64,000 bases of DNA from Rhyzopertha dominica (lineage: Eukaryota > Arthropoda > Insecta > Coleoptera > Bostrichidae): NCBI GenBank assembly GCA_025024175.1, contig QCXZ01000064.1, positions 59,355,325 through 59,419,324 of the forward strand, given 5' to 3'. The notes under the pieces are model-generated. The model made no database searches. It saw only the letters and a program-made list of their open reading frames with translations, and had not been told where the DNA came from. How positions within the stretch are numbered: position 1 is the first letter of the stretch; each line of letters begins with the position of its first letter. Position numbers and translations under genes: made by a program. Positions 55,546 to 64,000 of the stretch are shown here, piece by piece.

Positions 55546-57565
55546 ATGGGTTACCTTGGTTTGATAGTGATGTTAAAAACAAAATTAGGGAACGGGACAT
55601 TGCATACAAAAGCATTTAAGAGTAGTAACCTGCAAAACAGGGTGCTCAGTTGGCAGCTGTATAAATCAAAGCGGAATGAGATTGTAGGTTTACTTAGGGA
55701 AAAAAAGCGACGTTACTACCACAAAAAATTGATTGTTTTAAGGATAACTCCAGTATGATGTGGAAAACATTAAAAAAAACTTGTAAATACAAAAAATCAG
55801 TATGACTATAGTTGTGTTCGTTTCTACTGTGAAAATCATATGATTTTGGTAAGAGATACTGTGGAGATTGCGAATAGGTTCAATAATTATTTTATAGAAA
55901 GTATTGGTTCAATTGTCAGTGATATAGATTACAATGATTCATGTCAATTTAAAAACAGCAATATGTATCCAAATTTATCAGAATTCAGCCGAGCGGACAT
56001 GTATCAACTAAGGAAAATAGTTAATAGTCTGGATAATAAATTCAATGTGAATGATTGCACTAACTCTAGAATCCTAAAAAGAATATTTCAAACTATAGGT
56101 CATGTTATTTTGAATTTCATTAACACTTCACTGTCTGGCGCTTGTGTGCCCAACTTCATTAAAATTAGTACTATATTTCCTATACCAAAGGTGGCAAACA
56201 CTATCGAGTGCAGCGAATTTAGACCAATTAATACTTTGCCTGTTGTTGAGAAGATATTGGAAATGGTAGTTTACAGACAACTCTTACAGCACGTAGAAAA
56301 ATATGAAATATTGTTGCCTTATCAATCCGGATTTAGGCAAAATCACTCTTGTAGTGAGAGTGCCCTCCAGTTGACTCTCAGTAAATTTTATGCCGATATT
56401 AGCACTAATAAGTATATTGTTTGTGTTTTTCTCGATTTGAAGCGAGCTTTTGAGACAATTGACAGGTCGATATTGCTCAGAAAATTATTTCAATATGGTT
56501 TTCAGGGAAAGGTGCACGAGTGGTTGGCTAATTATTTAAGTAGTAGAAAACAGAGAGTCAGGATTGGGGACATAGTTTCGGAAGAGGCGGTGAGTGAATG
56601 TGGGGTACCTCAGGGGAGTGTGATAGGGCCTCTGTTGTTTACATTATATATTAATGATATTGATTTGTTTGTTGGTTGTAATTTGATGATACATTACTTG
56701 TTGAAAGTGATTGTAATTTAGATGTAGCCATAGCAAAAATGAATAAAACTCTTGCAAAGGTAGAGCAGTATCTAGCTTCAAATAAATTAAAGCTTAATGT
56801 ANCAAAGACTAAGGGTATGATTGTGACTACTAAATACAAATATAAAGTTTTAGATTTAGATAAAATAGATTTGCACATTTGCAATTGTAGAATTGATATT
56901 GTAAGGATATATAAATCCCTAGGTCTCACAATTGACTGCTTGTTATCGTTTGATGAGCACTTTAACTACATGCAAAACAAAATNTCCAAAAAGTTGTTCT
57001 TTTTATCAAGAGTGGGTAAATAAAACTATTATACAACCTCATTTTAAATACTGTGCGTCGATAGTGTTCCAGTTCAACTTTAACAAGATGTCTTGCTTGC
57101 AAAAACTTCAAAATCGTTATTCTAAAGTGTGCCAGGTTCACGCCGATTAGGACTCTACAGTGGTTGAATATTACGGATAGGGTGCTGTATCTTACGATGG
57201 TCTTTATATATAAAATAATAAATAATCTCATGCCACCTTACCTAACAAAAATGATAGTTAGGGCACATGATGTTCATCAGTATGAAACTCGAAATGCTGG
57301 TGATATTTTTGTGAATAGAACTTACGCAATTGCCTCTAAATCTCTATTTNTTAAAGGTTTTATAAAATACAATACAAATAAAATACAAATCACAGTTGCT
57401 GGTTTATATTACGGGCACTGAGTAGCGTGCGAATATTGTTTAATTTGTTTTGGGTTGTTTGTTTTGTGTATTCATGTTGAACATTAAATAAATTAATAAA
57501 TGTTATTTTTCAATGTATCAAATACTAGCCTTGTGCCAATTAATAAATAAAGTGTATTATTATTA
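55546..57565 (+). pseudogene. LINE I, RT with deletion at the YADD box
   Basis: The plus strand starts in the linker between endonuclease and RT (GLPWFDSDVKNKIRERDIAY; QLYKSKRNEIVGLLREKKRR). An open frame at 55840-56721 then carries IFPIPKVANTIECSEFRPIN, LLPYQSGFRQNHSCSESALQ, VCVFLDLKRAFETIDRSILL (first Asp) and CGVPQGSVIGPLLFTLYIND. At about 56684 a short deletion (apparently 7 nt) joins CNL directly to DDTLL, removing the first half of the catalytic box and shifting the frame; the text continues at 56700 (DTLLVESDCNLDVA), 56739-57023 and 56932-57420 in alternating frames to the C-terminus. TAAATAAATTAATAAAT near 57488 and (TTA)n near 57557 mark the 3' end. Confidence 0.87.
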
Positions 57566-57584
57566 TCAATAATACATTATTCCC

Positions 57585-58880
57585 TAACAATCTTAAATAT
57601 AAATATCATCACCATATAAAACAACTGACAGCCATTCCAATGCAGACATCAGGCGGATAGGAGTATACCGATTACATCATAACACAATACGCATACCGCA
57701 GTTTGGCAGTTTCTGTAGTTTAGATAACTGGTTTAGATTCAGATTAAATAAAACAGTTGCACAGTAATCAAAATGTGGATGAATAATACATCTATAAACT
57801 AACAGATGTCAAGTTTCTACCTATTCTAGCCAAAAAATACAACTGTTTTAATACTTTATTTTTAATATAATCAAAATGACGCCCAAAAGACTATTATCCA
57901 ACTGAAAATCTAGATACTTAACACAAAGACAATCTCAAGCTTGTCTCCAGATATATTAATATTGATACCATCAATATCAACTGCTGCTGTTGAGAAAATC
58001 ATTGCCTTATTCTTCTGTACATTTAGCTTAACCACCACAGTATCATGGGCATATAAGTTTATGAAGTCACAATCCACAAATAGTTGAATATCGTTGTTTT
58101 AGAGCAAAAATACCAACGGACCTAAGACACTGCCTTGGGGAACTCCTGTATCAACAGACAGTTCACCTGATACAAAATTACCACATCTCACTTTTTGCTT
58201 TCTGTTACTAAGGTAATATAAACATTTCCCCAAAACTTAAACAGTAGTGTAGTCCTATCTAAGGCGTCAAATGGGCGGTTCAAATCTATGAAAACAGCCA
58301 CGACATACTTCTCATTGTCCACCTAAGCTGCCAACGAATGGAGCAACGATTGCGATGACGTTTCACAAGAATGATTTTTTCTAAAACCAGATTGATTCGA
58401 GATCAAAATTTTATTTTTATCAGTATAATCAATCAATTCAAGCACTTTCTCCACAGGCGACAAAATATTAATCGATCTAAATTCATCTGCTTTTATCGTA
58501 CCTGGCACTTTACGTACTGACATAGTGGTTGCAACCTTAAGACGAGCAGGAATCCTGCCAGCACTCAGGGATGCATTAATGAAATTAATAAATACATGGG
58601 CGGTTCATTCTTAGATTCCACCTTTTAGTTAAATTGTTCCTATATGCTTCAATCTTGCCAAAATAACAATTTTTGCAGAATAATCTGTTATTTTGGGGTA
58701 CAGATGAAGCTTGCTAGTTACATAACCGTTGTTTGTTATAACATAGTCAACTAAAGAATCTGGTAAATTGGTTACATGTGTATCTACTACATTGAAGATC
58801 AATTTCTGATTTATCTCTATAGATAACACTAACTTATCCAACACATCCCACAGTGGATAAGTACTCATGTTTATCTCTTT
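57585..58880 (-). pseudogene. LINE J, decayed element tail-to-tail with LINE I
   Basis: Minus-strand pieces: an endonuclease C-terminal stretch at 58868-58650 (SLVDYVITNNGYVTSKLHLY, PKITDYSA), then KVPGTIKADEFRSINILSPV and LISNQSGFRKNHSCETSSQS (58523-58360), VPQGSVLGPLVF (about 58150), AHDTVVV in place of FADDTxx (about 58045), and the C-terminal SALEWLSV region (about 57640). Frames are broken repeatedly. Order and motifs show one element with its 3' end near 57585, facing the 3' end of LINE I about 20 bp away. Confidence 0.82.
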
Positions 58881-60026
58881 TACAAATTAACATCTACATA
58901 ATGGATTATTTGTTAATTTCAAAAATGCATTCAATTTGTAATAACAGGTGGTTTATCTATCTATCTGTTCTTCTTGTAATTCTCATCGTAGTTTGAATCT
59001 TGAAATGAACACGCCAAAAAGCAGAAGACTTAAACCTCTGTCTGACAAAAGCCTTTAGATCTTCAGTTTACTAATCAAATGCAAATGGCTGTGGATACTG
59101 GACGAGAACAGGCTGGAGGAGTTACACAGAAAAACATTCGCAGCCTGTCGCTGCCTGTGGCAGCGTTCGATACAGCCAGAGTCTGCGCCCTAGGTCATCC
59201 AGCCCTAAGGAATTCTAGCACCACAGTACGCCTGCTTGATTTATTATATAACAGGAAAACTGTGGAATTCCTAATTCCAATGAAAACACCGCTGCCCAGA
59301 GCTTGTTGGTGTTTCGTAAACATACAAAACTACAGTGGTGTCATATAACCGGATGGATCAAACTTAGCAAATGTTGAAACTGGAGGGCCTAATGCATATT
59401 CACGAAAAACATTTTTGCAATCAGCCACTGCCTGGGGAGATATGTTCCCACTGATGTTGTTGTTATAACCTAGTGAATTAATAGATCCGCATTTAGTAAT
59501 CTTTTGTTGATATGCTATTCGACCAGTTGGAAATTGAAAATTCAAGACAATACTGCAGTACAGCTAATTTGGACCTACCCTTCAGTGACTGGTTACTAGG
59601 TGTAGATTTGTGCCACCCAGCGCTTAATTATTTTATAGAAACCAAGCAATAATATACGAGGATCATGTCAAAATTCCTCCAAACAAAAACACAGCTCGGA
59701 AATGAAATTTATATTTAAAAAAAAGGAATAAAGTCGTTCAATAAAATCCCCTTGCTTATGCTTAGCAGTATGAGGTCTCCAACTTCTGTGGTCGTCTTTA
59801 ACACTAGTCCAACGCTCTGAAACGCTTACTCCATCAAGTTACTGTTGAACTATCCACACATGACTCCTGGCAAGCTTCTTGCAACGCACCGTGAATCTCG
59901 CGCAGTGTTTGAATTCTGATATACGCAGTGACTATAAACTATAAACACATAAACTAAGTGAACTAGACTTTTACAATTTGACAGAACTTATTTTTTCACT
60001 ATTGCCAGTTCAGCGCCAGCTTGATA
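58881..60026. other. Non-coding stretch
   Basis: The 89-aa frame at 59079-59348 has no recognisable family. AT-rich elsewhere. Confidence 0.3.
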
Positions 60027-62294
60027 TACAGGGTGATTTTTTGAAAACTTCACACCTTAAATACCTTTAAATATAGCAAAAATTTAAAAATTTGCAAAAA
60101 CAGATAACTTTTGTTTGCAGGGGGACAACTTTTGAGATAAGTTTTTAATGGACAGCGCTTACCCTGTGAGCAGGGTAGACACCCCTTTAAAAATTTTAAA
60201 TGGAACTATCCATCTTGTGATACATCATTTGAAAGCTTATTTCACAAAGAGTCTGGCCATGTAATTAGTTTTACCACGTTTAACTTATTGACGGGGTAAT
60301 AGATTAATAGTGCCTACGAAACAGGTTGCTTATTAAATTGAATATTTTGGACTCTTTTCAACAAAATGTATTTTATTTTAGAGCGGAAATAAAATTTGTC
60401 CTTACGAGAACCCAAAATTTAAACAAACAACTTGTAAAAAATATGACACTTAAAAAAACTCCCAGAATACTGAAAATTTTCTTTTAACATTAAAGTATTT
60501 ATCATGTAATTTTTTAGAAAGTCCATGTCCACGAAAAAGAAAAATTATTTATTTGTAACTCCAAAAACAGTGTGAACAAAACCATAGATATTCAAACCTT
60601 ACAATAGATTCTCAAAATGTGCACCACCTCTTTCCATACAATAATACAGACGGTTCTCGAACTCCTGCTGCACTGTTCGGAAAGTTTCAGGTGGAATCCT
60701 CCTGCACTCGTTAATAATTCTTTCTCGCAGATCGTCCAGGCTAGTAGGTTGTGTTTTGTAAACCACAGATTTTAAATGACCCCATAGAAAAAAATCTAAA
60801 GCAGTCAATTGTTCAATTGTTCCACGCCTACCAATCCAGTGAAGAGGAAATCTATGATTTAACCACTTTCGCACATTAATGGCGTAATGCGGTGGGGCTC
60901 CATCATGTTGGTAAAAAAATTCGTATTCATCCAACATTAGATTTCCTTCAGGGTCACGTTGGTTTTCTAATTGCTCTGTGATTAAAGGATCAATAACGTT
61001 ATCAAGTAATTCTAAATACATTCCCCCATTTAGCGTCCCATCAATGAAAATTGGACCTACAATTGCGTTGCCAAGTATTCCAGCCCAGACGTTCAACTTC
61101 TGAGGAACTTCTGTATGACCTTCTCGAAAAATATAAGGATTTTCGTCACTCCAGTACCTGACGTTATGTTTATTTACAGAGCCGTTCAAAAAAATGTGCA
61201 TTCATCACTGAAGCANATATTTTTTATTAGATTTGGATTTACTACAATCTTTTCTGTCATAATTTCGCAAAATTGCAGTATTCTATCGAAGTCATCTTCG
61301 CCGAGTTCCTGGAGAGTTTTCATCTTATAGGGATGGAATTTGTACAGTTTTGTAACTTTCCTTACAGATGAATAAGAAAGTCCAGTGGCTGTAGAAATGT
61401 TACGCAAAGAGCTAGTTGGATCCATTGCAAAATGACCAAGTACTTCAAGTTGGGCCATTTCATCAACGACTCTATTCCCTGCCCTTTTTTTGTTTACTAC
61501 AGATCCAGTGTCTTGAAATTTCTGCACGAGATCGAGAATGTACCTAGCGTCAACATTTTTATCGGGGTGCCGTTCGTTAAACACCCTTGCTGACGCACGA
61601 GCAAAGCTATGCTCAGCACCGTAAATAAAAATTATTTCTACCCTTTCGGCAGTTGAATAAACCATTATCACTTGGACTCTCACTTTAAAATTTCAAGTGA
61701 TTTATAAAAAGGAATGTGAACAAAAAGATGGTCGTGCCAAAGAAGTAGCCAAAAAGTTGAAACAAAAAATTGGAAACACAAAGTAGATAATTATTTAGCC
61801 AATTCAGTATAAACTGTCGAGTTGCAATATCAAGTAATGTCGAAAGAAAATTTTAAGTATTTTTGGCATTTTGCTTAGGTGTAACAATGATTTTTAACAA
61901 ATTTTTTTAGGCTTAAGTAAGGACAATTTTTATTGTAACTGCAAGACAATAAATTTTGTTAAAAAAAGTCCAAAATATCCCATTTTATAAGCCACTTGCT
62001 ACAATGCATTTTTTGACCCACTACCCCGTCAATGGATAAAAAATAGTAATACTAATTACATGGCAAGACTCCTTGTGTAATAAGCTTTTAAATGATGTAT
62101 CGTAAGATGGGTAGTTTCATTTAAAATTTTTGAAGGGGTATCTACCCCGCTAAGAGGGTAAGCGCTATCCATTAAAAACTTATCTCAAAAGTTGTCCCCC
62201 TGCAAACAAAAGTTTACCTGTTTTTGCAAAATTTTAAATTTTTCCTCTATTTAAAGTTATTTAAGGTGTGAAGTTTTCAAAAAATCACCCTGTA
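60027..62294 (-). mobile_element. DD41D mariner-like element with ~380-bp TIRs, family 2, copy 2
   Basis: 2268 bp, with ends TACAGGGTG / CACCCTGTA and TA flanks at 60025-60026 and 62295-62296. The long TIRs reach about 60405 on the left and about 61915 on the right. It is nearly identical to copy 1 but lacks a small TTATTAACA-type stretch of copy 1 near 39700 and 18 coding bases near 60810. The transposase is on the minus strand. Confidence 0.93.
60599..61665 (-). pseudogene. DD41D transposase, family 2 copy 2 (split into two ORFs at a T7 run)
   Basis: ORF 1 runs from the ATG at 61665 (MVYSTAERVEIIFIYGAEHS) to a TGA at 61186-61188, 159 codons: helix-turn-helix with SFARASARVFNERHPDKN and RYILDLVQKFQDTGS, a second helix region SLRNISTATGLSYSSVRKV, and the first catalytic Asp in CFSDEC. 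ORF 2 (61201 to 60599) is in the -1 frame, overlaps by a few codons and holds YQHDGAPPHYAINV and LTALDFFLWGH. Six residues equivalent to PPRSPD just before LTALDF are deleted, shortening the second-to-third Asp spacing. The A7 run (plus strand 61188-61194) marks the switch point. One N at 61216. In total about 355 codons. Confidence 0.9.
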
Positions 62295-62942
62295 TATTGA
62301 AATAGCCTGTAGGATGCAAATACGAAACGCTGATTTATGACACACCAAAGTTAAAGTTTGAAGACTGAATCAATAATTAACACCCAACAACTTGTTGAGA
62401 AAACTATTTTTCTGACACATGATCATTTTGGTTTAGGTTTGCCTAGGCTAGATGATCGAGTGTCAGAACATGGTGTTAAAATATATGGAAATTCAGGAAA
62501 AACAGATCTTTATGTTACTAGTAAGTAACAAAACATTCATGCTAAAGTGACCGCAAAACATGCTTACGGCAAAATTATGCCAACCAAAATTATAAATGTA
62601 ACACTAAAGAAAGTAAAGGATATCATTATTGGAAACTTGTCGTTAAAGTTCCACCAACATAATAACAGAAATAACTGTAGCAAAAAGATTACAAAAAATT
62701 ATATTTTGTTCCTACATTGTATAAATAGTTAAATGTGTGGGTTCTGATTTTCAAGATAAATATTAACCATCACTTTCCTCAGTTTGCAGTGAGTTTTGCG
62801 TTGACATAACACGGTACTGGTGGTTCAAAGAAACTGCTTTGTTAAAACTTTACCTGTGGTTGCGAACGGGTCCATAATGCCCATTTAAATATGCAAATAT
62901 TACCCTAATAAATGATCTGGTAGACCGTTGCCCTGATTGTTC
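62295..62942. other. AT-rich non-coding stretch
   Basis: An open stretch around 62370-62730 (including QQLVEKTIFLTHDHFGLGLP) has no family match that I recognise and contains stops. Confidence 0.3.
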
Positions 62943-63200
62943 GTTTTTTTGTGTTTAGGGAAACTACTCTACCGCTCCTAGCGGAGGAAGGCGTAATGCC
63001 GTTTATCGGCTCCGTAAAGAATTGGTTACCGCCATCTACCGTTACCCAATTCGTTTGCCAAAAGCTAGGCGTTTCTTCAATTAAGTCTTTGAGTGTACCT
63101 ACTCTCATTAGAGTCTTCGTATACGAGAACGAATGCTTTCATTATCCACGCTATCAGCTAATTATGTTTTCGAGATGTTTTGGAGATTCTCTTCTTTGAC
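62943..63200. other. Possible exon region of unknown gene
   Basis: A strong acceptor-like tract (TTCGTTTTTTTGTGTTTAG) ends at about 62959 and is followed by GC-richer DNA open in more than one frame: plus-strand GNYSTAPSGGRRNAVYRLRK then ELVTAIYRYPIRLP to a TAA at about 63082-63084; another plus frame to 63199; and a minus frame (SFWQTNWVTVDGGNQFFTEP). The frames conflict, so strand and frame are undecided. It could also be a conserved non-coding element. Confidence 0.25.
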
Positions 63201-64000
63201 AAAGATTGTAAGTCTAATGGAAACGTTAGATAGATAATTTCTTATAAATATTTGATAAGAGGCAACATTTTTGTGAAGACGTTTTGAAGTTATGTCTCGA
63301 TGTCTCTTAACAATCAGCATTTTCCACCAACTGTCTCCTCGTCACAAGTGGATTCAACACTTGTGGATTTGTCATCATTTCCCCACATAAAAATGAACAA
63401 CCAAAATCGTATCTTTTTCAGAGTTTGAATTTTGATAAACACAAGCAACTGTTGTATTTCATCCTTCTTTCTCCTTTTTAAAACCATATTTAAAAATCTT
63501 CGCATACTCTTCTTCAGCCACAACTTTTCAGCGTCCTCCGCGTCCCTGACATTAGCGCATGAGTCCTTTGTTGGCTCCATAATGCCATACTGGATGCGGC
63601 TGGCAACCTGCAATATTTTATAATAAAGCTACCACCCCCGCGGCAGCCGGTCGCGTGCATACCAGCTCAACGGTAATCTCCATGGTGCGGCGGGCATGAT
63701 GGCCGTGGGCCCTCGTGAGCCGAAGAACACAGACCTCCGTTCCAACTGCAGACCACGACTGTCCCCCGGAGCCAAGTCATTGCGCCCCCTGAAACACATC
63801 TCAGCGGTCGGGACCGCGCAAAAAGACCACCAAAAACCGAAGGAGATCCATGATTTCGGTGATTTGCAGATGTGGAGTCGTGACGGAGGCATACATCTGA
63901 AAGGGCACCTTGTAATAAGACGCGATTGAGGGGGAGGTACGATGAAATCTGGTTCGGTGTTTGGGAGGATGCAGCTTCATTTTTTTAGATGATCCAGCGT
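63201..64000. other. Edge region with GC-rich block, unclassified
   Basis: 63314-63613 has a minus-strand 99-codon frame (MQVASRIQYGIMEPTKDSCA..., then LKKSMRRFLNMVLKRRKK), Lys/Arg-rich in the middle, preceded by an acceptor-like TATAAAATATTGCAG. 63640-63930 is GC-rich and open on both strands, with no family signature. This may be the start of a gene or of a GC-rich LINE that continues beyond the window. Confidence 0.25.

Noticed and set aside
1..64000. Endogenous virus or prokaryotic contamination
   Set aside because: No viral capsid, envelope or polymerase genes other than retroelement RT, and no bacterial gene organisation. The GC-rich blocks are the only segments for which contamination deserves a coverage check.

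Overview
This window is eukaryotic nuclear DNA from an arthropod, most likely an insect; a beetle is my guess from the mix of mobile elements, not something the sequence proves. It is AT-rich with scattered single N calls. It has no bacterial features such as operons, ribosome binding sites or dense ORFs. Nearly everything recognisable is transposable-element sequence at different stages of decay, set in non-coding DNA that is probably intergenic or intronic. I found no complete host gene. The best host-gene trace is a short first-exon-like segment with a signal peptide near 45.5 kb; a CpG-rich block lies at 48.57-48.9 kb.

Layout. 0.3-2.3 kb: two LINE reverse-transcriptase (RT) remnants on the minus strand, then a heat-shock-type promoter (HSE array plus TATA) at 2.35-2.47 kb. 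3.5-5.5 kb: a mariner (DD34D), a 278-bp MITE with 94-bp inverted arms and a ~119-bp tandem repeat. 7.1 kb: Tc1/IS630-type DDE transposase remnant. 9.6 kb: tRNA-like sequence. 10.0 kb and 28.4-28.7 kb: inverted copies of a TACAGGGTG-ended repeat. 15.0-16.4 kb: DD41D mariner-like element with one uninterrupted 348-aa ORF, whose third catalytic Asp is Asn; a truncated second copy lies at 46.7-47.6 kb. 17.45 and 29.5 kb: short MITE family. 18.6 kb: Ty1/copia gag-protease remnant. 19.1-20.2 kb: Penelope-like element (GIY-YIG) between 30-bp inverted repeats. 22.9-24.2 kb: second mariner copy. 24.5, 30.1 and 34.9 kb: LINE scraps. 32.6 kb: Tc1-like remnant. 36.6 kb: hAT remnant. 37.4 and 49.0 kb: inverted ~0.7-kb repeat pair. 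39.2-41.5 and 60.0-62.3 kb: two copies of a 2.3-kb DD41D element with ~380-bp terminal inverted repeats (TIRs). 41.5-45.2 kb: two LINEs tail to tail. 49.9-58.9 kb: four more LINE fragments.

How the parts relate. Several DNA transposons of different families share TACAGGGTG/TACAGGATG-type ends and TA target sites. The two 2.3-kb copies share one frameshift at a T7 run that separates a DNA-binding/first-Asp ORF from a second ORF with the other catalytic residues. The two DD34D mariners carry different stop codons, so each disruption is private to one copy. No complete autonomous element with an unbroken, catalytically intact transposase is present.
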